The notes beneath the pieces were generated by a model. The model saw nothing but the letters and a program-made list of their open reading frames with translations, searched no databases and was not told where the DNA came from. From Viola odorata (taxonomy: Eukaryota > Streptophyta > Magnoliopsida > Malpighiales > Violaceae), in contig OY829540.1 of NCBI GenBank assembly GCA_963691705.1, forward strand, positions 47,280,158 to 47,344,157: a stretch of 64,000 nucleotides of DNA. Direction: 5' to 3'. Both the position numbers and the translations under genes were made by a program. Shown in pieces: positions 13,701 through 26,405 of the stretch; positions within the stretch are counted from its first letter, which is position 1, and every line of letters starts with the position of its first letter.

Positions 13701-14888
13701 TTAATAATACTTCTTATAAAGTAAAAAAAATAAGTTATCGGTCGGATTTTAATCTTATATTTATGTCTTATTTATGAGCATAAGTAATCAAATCTTGATT
13801 ACTTATTGAGGTATACTTGAAATTTCTTAAACTTTCAGAGCTAATTGGAATGTTCAAAACAAATCAAAGGATTGAAATGGTAAATTTAATTAAACAAAAA
13901 AAAAAGTGTAACATACAATAGGACACCATCTTTTCACACCAGTAGTATTAAATTACTGGGAGAATTTTTTTTAACCTTTTTTCTCTGACTTTCTCTTTCA
14001 CTTTCTCGAGAAAAATGTTGGAGGAGTGAAAAAAGAGAGCCCGGTAAGCAAGGCTCCAGGCCAGCCAGCGGTGAGTGAAGACTGACCGCAGGCAGTAATT
14101 GCAAAAGTAAGACTGATTGGAAGAGGAGTGGAGGAGGCGTACACGTGGCAAAATGGGTTTGGTTGCTTGCTTTTGTCCTTTTCTGTTGGTGTTGGTCTCA
14201 ACACCACTGATCTGATCACCAGGTTGTGAAGATGATGATGAGACTTTTCAAGTGGGTAAGACTTAAGAGTGTGTCCATGACTCCATGGCGAGCTCAGGCA
14301 CAAAACTATAGGAATATTAATATACTACTACCTCTTACTATGTCCTGAACCAAAATGGTGCTACAAGCCTGCAACGAGTTATGTATTAAATAAGAAAACG
14401 TCGTTTAATCAATAAAAATATATTTCAGGTGAAACATTTAAAAGTATTAATCCATATTAGGCCTTATGTATTGCTGCTCTCTGTTTAGAAAAATTCATAT
14501 ATATTGTTCATTGGTCATTCTATTTGCCCTCCCTAATTACTTTAATTTACCTCCATTATTGGACTAGAGAACTCTGAATTTTAACCTTTAGTGTATTATA
14601 AGCTCTCCTTGCTGAATATAAAAGTTTGCTACCATGTATATGGTTCCAAAATTTTGATAACTAACTGTTTCAAAGCATAATTATTAAAATTAGATTGGAT
14701 AGAACGACTCGATCAGTGAATTGGTGACCAGTTCATCATACTAGTTTGTTAACATTTTGCTCTCAAATGCAATCAAACCCCAAAAAATCAATATATCTGG
14801 CTGACTTGGATGATTGAACCTGTCTAATATATGTATTTTATATTTTATACTTTTATTTTATTTCTGTGATATATATAATTATATTTTA
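10770..14888. other. Long AT-rich intergenic region
   Basis: No gene is recognisable on either strand. Short GC-richer islands occur near 11,040-11,260, 13,190-13,340 and 14,030-14,220 (the last contains an ACACGTGG G-box-like motif), but none shows a conserved protein reading. Short open frames here are not supported by any family resemblance. Confidence 0.6.
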
Positions 14889-15495
14889 GGGCAAAAGACA
14901 TTTGGGCCACTAAAGTATACATAGATTCTCAAATGTACTATCAATATTTTAAGTTTGTTGATTCGATCACTGAACTTTTCTCATTTGAACAATTTCATTT
15001 TCAACGCCATGTCCATGAATCCCACTATCTCTCATTGAAATGAGCTAAAATTTGTACATTAAATTCATCCATTTTTGACACGAAATGAGCGACCTTCATT
15101 CTATTTTTATTATGTTTTTTTTAGTTTATTAATCAATAGTATTTTATATACCTTTGAGCATGGCAAGCTCCCATAATGTGACGAGCCGTGTGTACTAGGC
15201 CCGAGAATGATTTTACCACCATTGGCTGACCGACGATTACTAGCGATTCTTGCTTCAAAAAATAAATAATGATGATTAATTTCAATTCATTTTGCGTCAA
15301 AATTGAATCGACTTAACATCCACGTGTGATATATATAACAATTTTAATGAAAATTAGCAGGATCCAAATGTGGAGTGTTAAAATTGTCCTATTGAGGAAA
15401 GTTCAATGATCCAAATTGACAAAATTTAAAATTTAAATATTGATGGTACATTTGAAATCTAGATATATTTTGACGATCATAGCAATTTTTACCCT
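14889..15495. mobile_element. Non-autonomous TIR element (MULE/foldback-like)
   Basis: The ends are inverted copies over at least ~100 bp: the left end GGGCAAAAGACATTTGG.. and the reverse complement of the right end AGGGTAAAAATTGC.. continue in parallel through a shared segment near ATTCTCAAATGTACTATC. A near target duplication flanks it (atatttta at 14,881-14,888; atattcta at 15,496-15,503, 7 of 8). It has no coding capacity. A diverged relative appears around 63,400-63,790. Confidence 0.6.
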
Positions 15496-15971
15496 ATATT
15501 CTATTAGTCGGCTATCAAATTTGGTTGAATAAGGTTGAACCATTGCTATTAATCCAAAACCTTGTGATCAAATCAGATTGAGCCATCTTAAATTATTGAC
15601 CTATTAATCCAAGAACTTGAATAATTTAGTATTTGATAATGCTTTCTATTATAAGGTCTTCTTGTGGTTAAACTAACTGGAACTTAAAAAATTGTATGGA
15701 ATTAAGAAATTAATTATTAATAAAAGTCCTATACTATGTTTAGCTTTCGAGTTCACACATGTTCTGAAACCGGACAAAGCCTGCACAAAATACTCGGCTC
15801 ACCAACATGATGGGCTTGCCGTTACTTAATCATACTTTAATCAATTAATTATTGGTACATAACTACAAAGTACAAACTCATTTCAAAAGCATGTTGATTA
15901 AGGCAGACCTCGACAAACTCACTTCAAAAGCATGCTTTCTTTGTATTGACGTAAGCAGTGGCCATGTCTAT

Positions 15972-16010
15972 ATACTCTCTCCGAAATTAATCGAAGGGAG
16001 GGAGTATATA
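15972..16010. repeat. Stowaway-like terminal palindrome
   Basis: TATACTCTCTCCG and GGAGGGAGTATA face each other with only a few bases between them, as if a Stowaway MITE had lost its interior. The CTCCCTCC-type terminus is typical of that family. Confidence 0.45.
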
Positions 16011-16263
16011 TAAACGAGAACAATGCTAAAAACAGTCGTTCTGGACAACTTTCCATTAACACCCGTTAAATGATTGGTTCATAAAAAAAGTTTAAAATTT
16101 ATAAATAATTGTCTATATTCATATATACAGACCAATCACTTGATAAATATTGACGAATAATTACCGAGAGTGACCATCCTCAACATCTTTCTAAATTAAA
16201 TATTACTACTATAAATAAACTATATATGTATATAATACAACATAAATAAATTAGAAAAATAAA

Positions 16264-16418
16264 TACCCTCTCCTTTCGGATATAATTGTTATAAAAAATA
16301 CATTTTTTTTAGCTGTGGAATTGGAGTTTTCAATATGATAAAATACAGTCATTAAATGTAAATTAAGTGCAGTATTAGTCATTATTCAACTATAAATCCG
16401 AATGGAGTGAGTGTTCTA
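16264..16418. mobile_element. Stowaway-like MITE
   Basis: The left end TACCCTCTCCTTTCGGAT and the right end (reverse complement ..CACTCACTCCATTCGGAT) are imperfect inverted repeats bounded by TA, the usual Stowaway target. It is about 155 bp, AT-rich and non-coding. Confidence 0.5.
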
Positions 16419-16999
16419 AATTATTGTCATTTAAGGTGTAATTTAGATGAGATTTTTTAGAATAAGATATAAACATATTTTACTGGAAAAGATACAAATA
16501 TAGCTTAAAAATGATAAAATGAAGAGTAAATTACAACCTCAATATCCTTAAACATAAGAACAGAACAAACAGAGCGTGGCTATCTATAGGGTGATGTAAG
16601 CTTTAAATAATGGAAGCACACTGTTTAGGAGGTGATTATATCCATGCAAAAGTAATTAATCATGCTTTCTGCTCCCGTGCTTATTCACTATAGCCATTTT
16701 ACATCTTGAAAGCAAGACAACATTCTCTTTTTGTCCTATTCTATCATATTTTATTAAATCTCAATTAATTAATCCTTCCCTTTTGGCTTTGAAATTCCAA
16801 ATGCTGGGGAAAATGTTTACCAGGTTGGTAGGGATTAATTGTCAATGAAGTAGCTTACCTTAGAGGTTATTCGTGCGTGCGAGGGACTCATTGCTCGAGG
16901 ATTGGTATATTATTGAGTGAGATTAAAGGTGCAAGTACTTATTGCACTGTTTAAACTCGAGTATAGTGGAATTATTAAAGAGACAATTTTCCAAATAAA

Positions 17000-17130
17000 T
17001 ACTCCCTCCGGTCCGGAATAATCGTCATTTTTTTACGGAATGTTACTGTACATTTTACTTAAATTTTTAGTGTTTGCTTTACTAAATGTTACTGTTTTAG
17101 GAAGTCAATTAATGTAGTCTAGATGGAGTA
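17000..17130. mobile_element. Stowaway-like MITE
   Basis: It starts TACTCCCTCCGGTCC and ends GATGGAGTA, with TA at both borders and about 131 bp between. The CTCCCTCCG-type terminus is typical of Tc1/mariner-derived Stowaway MITEs. The inner halves have diverged. Confidence 0.5.
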
Positions 17131-18802
17131 ATATTTATACAGGTGTAGTTTTCTCAATCACTTTAAGAATGCATGAGTTCATTATCGCTCGACCAAAAGT
17201 TAGCTAACCTGGTAGTAGCGAGATTAACTGACTCACTCATTTACTTATAATAATATGTAGATGAAAATATTTAGTTTGTTATTTATGGGCCGAATATGAA
17301 CCCAAATTTATGGACAAAACCCAAAATAAAAAACATTAAGCCCAGCCCACCATATACGTTTTGGTCAATCTTAGACAAAGCCTGCTAACCTAAACAGTAA
17401 AATTTCTTACTTTAACACTATCGGCAAACTTCCATTTGCTATTGAACACACCAGGGGAAAAAAAACTTTAATGTGATGGTTCAAAAATAACAATTAAAAG
17501 TTTGTGCCAAACAAACGCAACAAGCATAGTTTGAGGTTGAATTTGGGTATTACAATAATTTGGAACTGTATTTTCTACATATTCAAACAAACCGGTTGAT
17601 AAATCACAATTCAAGGAATCAACCGGAGTCAATATTACAATTGGAGGATGTCATATTGCATTACAAAATTTCAATATTGAAAGAACTCATTGTAAATCCC
17701 TCTCGAGTATGAATCTATCTGATTCAGAAGTGCCTTCTTTATACTAACAAATTAGACGAATTCCTTCCAGAAATGCACATCAGAATGGTGCGAGTATATA
17801 TATCAATTGTTGAAGGCCATTCTTTGCTTTTGATTCTCAGATGGTAACTTCACATCGGTAGGCAAACCTACAGCTTGAAGAAACCTCACAACATACCAAG
17901 TCATGTCGATTTGCCACCATTCAAGGCCATGCCTAGCTGAGTATTCAAATGCATGGTGATTGTTGTGCCAACCTTCTCCAAATGCAAGCAATGCAACCCA
18001 CCTGATCAAGGAAGTCTGGATTCAATATGTATTTATACAAAAGAAATTCTCTAAATCAAACTAGGTTTGTAGAAATCTGGATAAATTAGTACCAATTGTT
18101 CCTGGACAAGTCACCAGTATTCCATGCTTGTCTTCCCCATACATGACAAGCTGAATTCACTAGCCAAGTGATGTGGAAAACCCATACAATCCTCACACCC
18201 TGATCAATATGGTTCCAACATCATTAGCAATTGAATATGGTTCTTGACACTGATTTCAATAATGTCTAGTTGATAATCAAAATACAAAAACAAGAAAAGT
18301 TTAAAAGCATTCACTATCAAGCTATTTGATAAAACGGGTTTGCCAATTGAAAGAACGTGCCTATATACAAATGAGTGCTTTATCTATTGAATAAAGTTCT
18401 AATCAATTGAAAAACTCTCAATCAAACAAAAACAATGAGGTAGATAAATTATTTTTCCTACAAAAACAATGATATCAAGAAGACAATGACATACCATTCC
18501 CCACACAAGGAAGGGAAATCCTCCAACTAAATATAACAAGGCTGCCAGAGAAATTGGATGCAGGATGTAAGTGTTTTGAATAAACTTATAAAAGGATTGC
18601 TTCTCTAGATCTCCAACATTATTTGGCCCTCCACACTGTTATACATAAGAACCATTAGCTAAATCAGTAAAAAAGAACACAAAAACTATGCCAATGCATT
18701 TTTGCATTTGGGTGCCTGAGAGTAGGAAGAAAAGGAACATACTCTTAGGGCAATATTACTGGTGTCAAAGAGCCAATTCATGTGACTAAACCAAAACCCT
18801 TC

Positions 18803-21800
18803 TGTCGCATCCCCTTTTTCGTTGAAAACGAGTTTAAGGTTTGGGACGGATGCTAAGCATAAATGGATGATGCTTCGCAAAATGCAATGAAGTCGCCACC
18901 CTATTTTTCTAAGGTTTAGGGAACCTAATGTCATGGCATAAAATAAATAAACTAAGGCATAATGGTCTAAACCACAGAACGATGGTTCGAGGTCGTATTT
19001 ATGGACTCGAAAAGGTGTTAGGCACCCAAGTCACATCCTAAAAAGGTTAGCGGTAAAAAAAGGTGTTTGAAAACAGTTTTGATATACAAAGATTTGTTTA
19101 AAGATCGAAGCATGTCAACCTCTTCTTCCCACGAACTCAAGTCACTTTTCAATCATTTACATAGGCCAATGATTGAATCATGTCAACAGAGTCCACTTAC
19201 CGAATTGGGACATTTTCCGATTATTTAAACATTTTTGACGCGATTTGGCCCTTAAAGGCGACGTTACATCTTAGCATTCGGGACTTGTTATTTCCGTTTG
19301 GGTTCGAGGGATGGGGTTACCATTTTGTCTCGATGCTAGAGCGGACGTTCCCCCCTTTATTATTGGGCCATGCATGATTTATCTAGTTACTAAGTGATCT
19401 ATCATGGCAAAACTAGCAAGGTACCGATTTAATGTATGCAACATATATTGGGTATGGTCTTTGGAACCATTATGCATATATCAAAGTATAGCAATTAATT
19501 TCATGGCATAGAAAACAAGTGATGTAAACGCGTAAGCATGTGGGTTGATTTTAATTGCTAACAATTCTATATGTCATGTATATGAATGGTGGTTCTAATG
19601 CTTCCTAAGTGGTCATGCATACGATAAGGTTAAGGCTTTGGACCTTTGTGTGAACATACAAGGAAACGTTTAAGGTAATCTTACCTTTTGGACGAACTCC
19701 GATCGACGACGATTGACATAAATACTTTAGGTATACAAACATACACGTTTTAACTACTTAGCTAACTATTACAAACCACAATTCAAAATAATAACTACTT
19801 ATCTAATTATTACAAATTGGAGGTCGGAATAACTATCTACCTAATTATTACAATAATTGAAATAACTAATTAATTACAACAAGTTGATAATGAGTAATTA
19901 CTTTATTACAACAAGTGAAAATAAGCAATTAATTATTACAACAAGTTTAGTAATTAATTATTACCCCATACATGCAATTAAATGTAATTGACGATTAATT
20001 ATCATATACGAATGCATGGAAATAATGCCTACAATTCTAATGGGCCGGGCTTAGGCCCATTCTTGGATTCCTAATTTTGGACAATACACGTGCAAATCAT
20101 TTTTACGGAAATCATTTAAATTAAATAAAAGAACGGTAAAACGTACTTTTGAGCGAGGATTTAAAGTTTTTAACCTACAAAGCAAGAGTGTTAGCGAAGG
20201 TTTGAAAATAAATAAATAATAAAGAGCGCATGCAATATTTATTTTGACGAATAAATGTTTAAATAAACACGAAGAACAAAATAAGCAATTTATTTCATGC
20301 CAAACAAATAAATAATTAGACATAAGAAATAAGTAAACAATTAATTAGACATGGCTAGCAAGTAATCAATTAGTTCATTTATTTCATATGAGCAATTTTA
20401 AACATGGCATAATTAATATTCGATTTATTTATAACATGCAAGCATATTAATTATTTCACAATAATTTAAACATGGCATAAACACATTATTATCATACGAA
20501 CATACGAATATTTCATATGACTCAAGCAATGCGTAAAAAAATATACAAATAATCCATACGATTTAAATATATCATTTAACATACGAACATGTTAATGTCA
20601 TTTAAACATAAAAAATAAAAAGCGTACGAATGTTTTATGCAATTTAACATGTTATAAAAGCATACGAATATTTTAATTAATTTGAACATGTTATAAAAGC
20701 ATACGAACATTTTACATAATTTTGGCGAAAAAATAAATGGGCCCCACATTCGAATTTTGGACATTAAGACCAAGCCCAAGTTTTAATTTAAATACATGGG
20801 CCAAAGCTAAAAAGGAAGGAATTGGGAACAGATGGGCTTGGCTTAAGCCAAGGCCCATCCGTGTTTAATTAAAAGGAAAAAAGGAAGGGACGGGCTTGGC
20901 CCGTCACCTTTCCTTGAAGAACAGCAGCCACGGCTGCACTGTTCTTCTTCTCCAACGCCGGCCACCATGGCCGGCCACCATGGTGGTTACAACATGCTAA
21001 AATCAACTCGAACTGACCCAAACAACTCAAGTAACATAGCAGCAAACTACTTCCACGAAAACAGCAAGCATGGGGGACAAGAACAGTGGCCAATTTTCAC
21101 ATGGAATTATGAGCTATTTAACATGCATTTTTGTGATTAATTAGCTAGAGCAACCAAGAAATTAAATTGAGGCAAGGGAAATGTAATTAGCATATAAACT
21201 AAGCATATGAGTCAAGTTTAAGCAATTAAATCATGCATTATATACAAAAACGAAAATTAAAGAGAGTTTTAGAGAGAGAGAGCTCACTTTCCAGGAGAGC
21301 TTTTTGGTCAAGAAGGATGAGCAAGAAATGGAGATTTAGAGGAGATTTTGGTGCCCCTTTATTGTTGCTTGAAGCAAGCTATTTATAGAGGTGAAGGTTG
21401 AGTCAGTTTGGAAGTGCTTGTGGCTGAAAATGGAGCATGGTTCGGGGGTGAGCTGGAGAGTGTACAGTGACCGGAGTGGAGGCCAAGTTTGGGCTTTGCG
21501 TGCCCAAGGATTGCTGATGGGAGGTTTGGTGATGATCACAGTAGAGTCTGCGAGCTAGCTAGGAAGAAAGGAGAGGCAATTTGGATATTTCATACATTAA
21601 TTGTCATTAATGCATGAATTTGGATACGAACGGGATATTTTGGTACGAGCGAATTCGTACGAAAGCGAAAATAAATCCGAGACGAGGAAACCACGACGTG
21701 TAGAAAAATAAGACAAGAAAACTAGTGCACAGTAAATAAACGAGAAGTTTGAGTTAACGTATTTATTTTCTCTTTCGGAAATGTCAAAACGTTTGAACGC

Positions 21801-22288
21801 AAAATAAATGTCCTTACGATAAAAATTGAACGAAACTGAACGAGGTGGTGTGAAAGAGAAAAATAGTACGTAATTATCAATTAAATAAATTATGCGTTCG
21901 AGCTACGGTCCGAGAAAACTTACTCGGGACCAAGAAAAGTTCGCGTGAAGACAGTCGAAAAATACGAAAAACTAAAAAGGCCCGAAATGACATGGAATAT
22001 TTAAACAAATTAGCCTAGGACAAAGAATCAACAAAAAATTGACCTAGACGAGCTATTAAATGTGGTAAACGTAAAACTACGTAAATGCGTTGACGAAAAC
22101 CGAAAAATACGGTTTAGTCGAAAATACGAGAAAAATACGAAAAATTCAAAAGACGTGAAATGACGTGAAATATTAAAACAAATAGTCCTTGATCAAAAAT
22201 TGATTGAAATTTGACGTAAACGGGCTATTAATGCGACATGCAATAAAACGAAAAAATTGTGACGTGAGCCAAAATTCGGGTAACAACA
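18803..22288 (-). repeat. 3' LTR of the Ogre/Tat-like element
   Basis: 3,486 bp. On the minus strand it begins TGTTGTTACCCG (22,288) and ends TGCGACA (18,803). It matches the other LTR along its whole length, but keeps ~78 bp around 19,170-19,270 that the other copy lacks. Confidence 0.93.
21380..21387 (-). promoter_or_regulatory. LTR TATA box (3' LTR)
   Basis: TATAAATA on the minus strand, conserved at the same place in both LTRs and in the related element at 44.7-52.8 kb. It is the likely U3/R promoter core. Confidence 0.6.
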
Positions 22289-22302
22289 GTTGCCCCCTCT
22301 TT
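22289..22302 (-). other. Polypurine tract
   Basis: On the minus strand AAAGAGGGGGCAAC directly precedes the 3' LTR, the expected plus-strand primer. The same tract precedes the 3' LTR of the second element (51,525-51,538). Confidence 0.85.
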
Positions 22303-22466
22303 ACTGTCTGATAAAAAATAGTGTATTTGAGATTTTTGATTAGCAGTAAAGACGGTTGCCCCGGTTTTTTACCATGTTTTGAATACATCCTAACTAGTTT
22401 TAGGCATGAACTGAAAGATAGTCACTTAAGTAATAATTATGCAGAAATGTAGAATTATGTAAAGAC

Positions 22467-22857
22467 ATGGTTGCTCAAAGAGGAGATTATGCAGAAATGT
22501 AGTCGCTCAAGGAGGAGATTTTGGTTGGCAGAAAGGTAGTCGTTCAAGGAGGAGGTTTTGCATAAATGTGAGCTCAAGGAGGAGATTTTGCATAAATGTA
22601 GTCGCTCAAGGAGGAGGTTTTGCATAAATGTAGTCGCTTAAGGAGGAGATTTTGGTTGACAGAAAGGTAGTCGCTCAAGGAGGAGGTTTTGCATAAATGT
22701 AGTCGCTCAAGGAGGAGATTTTGTATAAATGTAGTCGCTCAAGGAGGAGATTTTGGTTGGCAGAAAGGTAGTCGCTCAAGGAGGAGGTTTTTCATAAATG
22801 TAGTCGCTCAAGGAGAAGATTTTGCATAAATGTAGTCGCTCAAGGAGGAGGTGTATT
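22467..22857 (-). repeat. 32/37-bp tandem array, about 12 units
   Basis: Units read TAGTCGCTCAAGGAGGAG on the plus strand, followed by either ..TTTTGCATAAATG (32 bp) or ..TTTTGGTTGGCAGAAAGG (37 bp). The two lengths are interleaved, so a composite unit has been amplified. The array lies between the 3' LTR and the gag region. Two units survive in inverted orientation at 51,346-51,405 in the second element. Confidence 0.88.
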
Positions 22858-22894
22858 TAGATAGACAAGGTGTATGTGGGGACGTGACCTATCA

Positions 22895-23075
22895 CAACAC
22901 TAAATGACAATGCGTGGGGACGAACCGCTTACGCTACTTGGGGACGAACCGCTTACGTAAATTTAAAAGACAATGTGTGGGGACGAACCGCTTACGCTAA
23001 TTTAAAAGACATGACGTGTGTGGGGACGAACCGCTTATGCTAATTTAAAAGACATGACGTGTGTGGGAACGTGAC
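22895..23075 (-). repeat. ~40-bp tandem repeats
   Basis: About four copies of GGGGACGAACCGCTTACGC followed by AATTTAAAAGACA.., then one diverged copy. The flank at 22,870-22,905 shares GTGTATGTGGGGACGTGACC with the second element (51,240-51,330). Confidence 0.75.
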
Positions 23076-24235
23076 CAATCACAACACTAAACATAGGGTA
23101 AAAAGGGGAAGTAAGTTTTACCTTGATCTTACCGTATGAACTAAAATGGAGAGTGGTTGGAAGCCACCGCATTTGTGAGTGGTTGCGGTGCCACCGCATT
23201 TGGTAAACTGGTGAGTGGGGGTATTGCACCTCCGCGAACTTACCGTGCGAAAAATAAAGTGGTAAGTGGGGGTATTGCACCTCCGCGAACTTAGTATGGA
23301 TTGAAATTGATTTGAACGTGAGGGAGCGTGATCCACCACATGAATTTGATTTGGGAGTAGTAACGTACTCCATTCGATGTTGATTGGATTTTGACGAAAA
23401 TCCAAGGCGAGGGCTTTACAACGATTTCTTCATCGAAGACCCAATTTGTGGCATGATTCCAACGAAGTGTATCTGTGTCCTGCAAATAGGAAAGAAGTAA
23501 ACACAAAGCAGCAACAGATAAAAAAAAGAGAGAGCAAATGACCTATGTGCGAAATATCAAATATTCCTACATTTAACCTATGGCTTGCCCCCAAGTTTTT
23601 GTTTGGAATGAAAATGACCTCTTTGTTTAAGAGAAATTCAAGCATTTTTTTTGGAAAATGTTAGTCCAAATTTCGTTATATAAACATGATTGACTCAAGC
23701 CTAGATAACGTCTGCGTCTTGTTCAGGAAATAATGACCTCAAGAACAAGACTTTCCCCTGACATGCAACTGTAAGCAATCCTCACCAGATATTAGTGTTT
23801 GCGCTCACGCTCAGAAAACAAGGCTATGTGTTTACACTCCTAAAAATGCAATAAACATAGCACAAAAATTAAATTTGCAATGTCAATCCGAGTGAATAGA
23901 CTTCAAATGAAGATGAACATGCATGGGTCTACTAATAATCAAAAGGAATTTGCGAGGGAGAAAAAAAAGAGGAATTTGTAGCAAGGTATTGTGTTTTTTG
24001 ACGAAAGTTTTATGAGTTTCGTGCTCGACGACTGATTGTGATGAAGTCAAATTGTGGTGAACGATGCTCGACGATTTGATTGTGGCGAGGAGCAAAGTAC
24101 ATGAATTTTTCTTCTTTTGTTGAAGTGTTCTTCTTCATGGTCATCCTTGCGATCTTGATTGACTTCTCTCTCTTTTTGCACTTGCTTCCGTTTTTATTGG
24201 TTTGGTGGTTCTTGAGACACATTTTCTTTGTATTT

Positions 24236-24342
24236 CTTTCTTCTCTTTTTCTTTTTTTTTCATTTCTTCTTCTTTTTTCTTTTTTTTCTTTTTTCTTCTT
24301 TCTCTTTCTTTTCCCTCTTTTTTTTTTCTTTTTCTTGTAGGT
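24236..24342. repeat. Polypyrimidine tract (plus strand)
   Basis: About 100 bp of almost uninterrupted C/T (mostly TTTCTT runs). The equivalent position in the second element, read in the opposite direction, is the purine tract at 49,200-49,345. It is a low-complexity, possibly H-DNA-forming segment, not coding. Confidence 0.8.
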
Positions 24343-25149
24343 TCTAATAGTAAGTGAAGCAAGTGCAATTTTTGTTTGGTCTATCCTCCTCTCTGTCTTC
24401 GGCAGAAGCCTCCAGGTCTTGATTTATTTTGGCTTTCTTCTGACGTTGTTTTGCCAGAGATCCTCTAGAGGTTCCTTTGTTACCTCCTTGCTTGATGTGT
24501 AACTCCAATTTAGCGGTCCCAGTTGAGCACTGCTCACTTGGTTAGGAGGCTTTTTGGGTGTTTGATAGAGTTGTACATGGTGTACAAAATATGTGTTTTG
24601 AGGGAAAAAATGTTAAAAATAAAAATGTGGAAGAAGAGCAAAAGCAAAGTCCAATGTCATCTTATCGTTATCCCATGTCTGACGGTTCATGTACCTTGGA
24701 TATTATGCAAATCTAACTAGCACCTAGTTTAGCATTTACACTCATGAAAGAAATAAGGCGTGAAGGCCCAAAGTACTCACAGGGATATGTTTTGTGACTG
24801 CTTACATGTAAACATGTCATGGATATAAGAGCTAACAGACAAGATCATGTATGCTTATATAATTTCCAATGAACGCAAAATGATGAATGCGTTGACTTAA
24901 AACGTTCAAAAAACGTGGGATGTTTTTGTTTTTCTTCTTTTTAGCCTAAGTAGTACATGTACTAAGAGATTTTTTATTTTTATTTTTATTTTTTTATTTT
25001 TTGAGAAACCTATGCGTTACACGCGCATATTTGTAACAATGTCAATCGTAGAAATTTCTATAATTACGAACAATGTAAATTACGGAAATGTAAATTACGA
25101 AAACATAAATTAAGGAAACGGAAATTGCGGAAACGGAAATTGCAAAAAT

Positions 25150-25615
25150 GTAAAAGGATAACTTCCATGAAAAATGAGTTTGGACATTTTTTGACACCTT
25201 CTTTTGGTCGTCACTTCACCTGATTGCCCCCAAGTTCACAAGTCTTATTGTACCTGAAATGCAAAATTGCAGAAATGTAAATTGCAAAAACATAGATTTG
25301 CGGAAGGGGAATTTGTAAATGTAAAGGACAACTCCCTTGAAAAATGAGTTTGGACTTTTTTTTTTTGACACCTTCTTTTGGTCGTCACTTCACCTGATTG
25401 CCCCCAAGTTCACAAGTCTTGTTGTACCTGAAATGCAAAATTTCAGAAATGTAAATTGCAAAAACATAGATTTGCGGAAGGGGAAATTGTAAACACAAAG
25501 GACAACTCCCTTGAAAAATGAGCTTTGACATTTTTTCTCAACGCCTTTCTTCGGTCGTCACTTCATTCGCTTGCCCCCAAGTTTACAAGCCTCGTTGCAC
25601 CTGAATTGAAGAGAC
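25150..25615 (-). repeat. ~172-bp tandem repeat, three units
   Basis: Three head-to-tail copies start near 25,155, 25,324 and 25,498. Each contains CTTGAAAAATGAG and a segment GATTGCCCCCAAGTT. The third copy is the most diverged. One homologous copy lies near 48,290-48,390 in the second element. Confidence 0.82.
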
Positions 25616-26405
25616 AATTAAATAGTAAATTCATAGGGAAAGAGTATCCCAAGATGTTTGAATTTTAAAATTAACGAAAAATAGAAATATCAAAAAGAAC
25701 ACGTGGGCTGCCTCCCACGAAGCGCTCTTGTTTAAAGTCGAAGGCTCGACTATGGTGAAGCTTCTTTTCACACATGTGATCCAGATTGATGGAAGTAGAG
25801 GTGTGAACCACTTCGCCCAAGTTTAGTTTGTCGACATTTCTGATGGTTCCATCATAGCATTTTGGAAGAATAGTCATTAAGTTTTTTGAATAGTGTTCTG
25901 GATGAGAGTGGCCTCTTTATCACCCTTGCTCGTGTGTATGGAGAAAAATTCGCTTGTTGAAACATGTGTGAACGCACACACCTATCATTGTGCCTATAAA
26001 ACTTAGCATTGGGTTAATGGGGTTAGTCAAAATGTGGTTCTTGTGACCCTAACTACTCCTAGGTGCGGCCAACACTACACTTCCCTTTTGTTATTTTAGA
26101 ACTCAAAAGATTTGACACGTAAGTTTTCTTTTTTTTTAACCGAAGGGGAACGCAAGTTCCTATAAAAGACAAGACATGAATATATATTTATAAGTGGACA
26201 TTAAGAAGCGTGATGGCGGTCCAATTGCGCACGGGCCCCCCAGACTTCTTCACGAAAATGGCCAAGCCTTGAGGTGATGCTTCTTCTCCAAGTGTGCAGA
26301 CATGGAAATCCGGAGCTATGCCGACCGTGGTTGATCCGAGTGGACAATCTTGGCCACATTGCCTTCGGTTACGGGTTCATTTACTCCTTGTGCCCTTTCC
26401 TCTAC

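Larger units (their letters stand above)
15496..17802. other. AT-rich intergenic region with MITE remnants
   Basis: No gene is seen. The stretch lies downstream of the desaturase stop codon and contains three Stowaway-like inverted-repeat remnants, listed separately. Nothing is recognised between 17,131 and 17,802 apart from the probable 3' UTR of the desaturase. Confidence 0.6.

Noticed and set aside
13998..14303. 101-codon minus-strand frame in the intergenic region
   Set aside because: No conserved motif, no plausible exon partners, atypical composition; left as intergenic.
20051..20323. 90-codon frame duplicated at 34,653-34,925
   Set aside because: It is the same place in the two LTRs of one element; the duplication reflects LTR identity, not a gene family.
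22467..22857. CRISPR-like regular repeats
   Set aside because: Units are contiguous tandem repeats without unique spacers, in plant nuclear DNA inside an LTR element.
24080..24340. Phe/Leu-rich 86-codon frame resembling a membrane protein
   Set aside because: The hydrophobic run is the translation of a polypyrimidine tract inside a retroelement.
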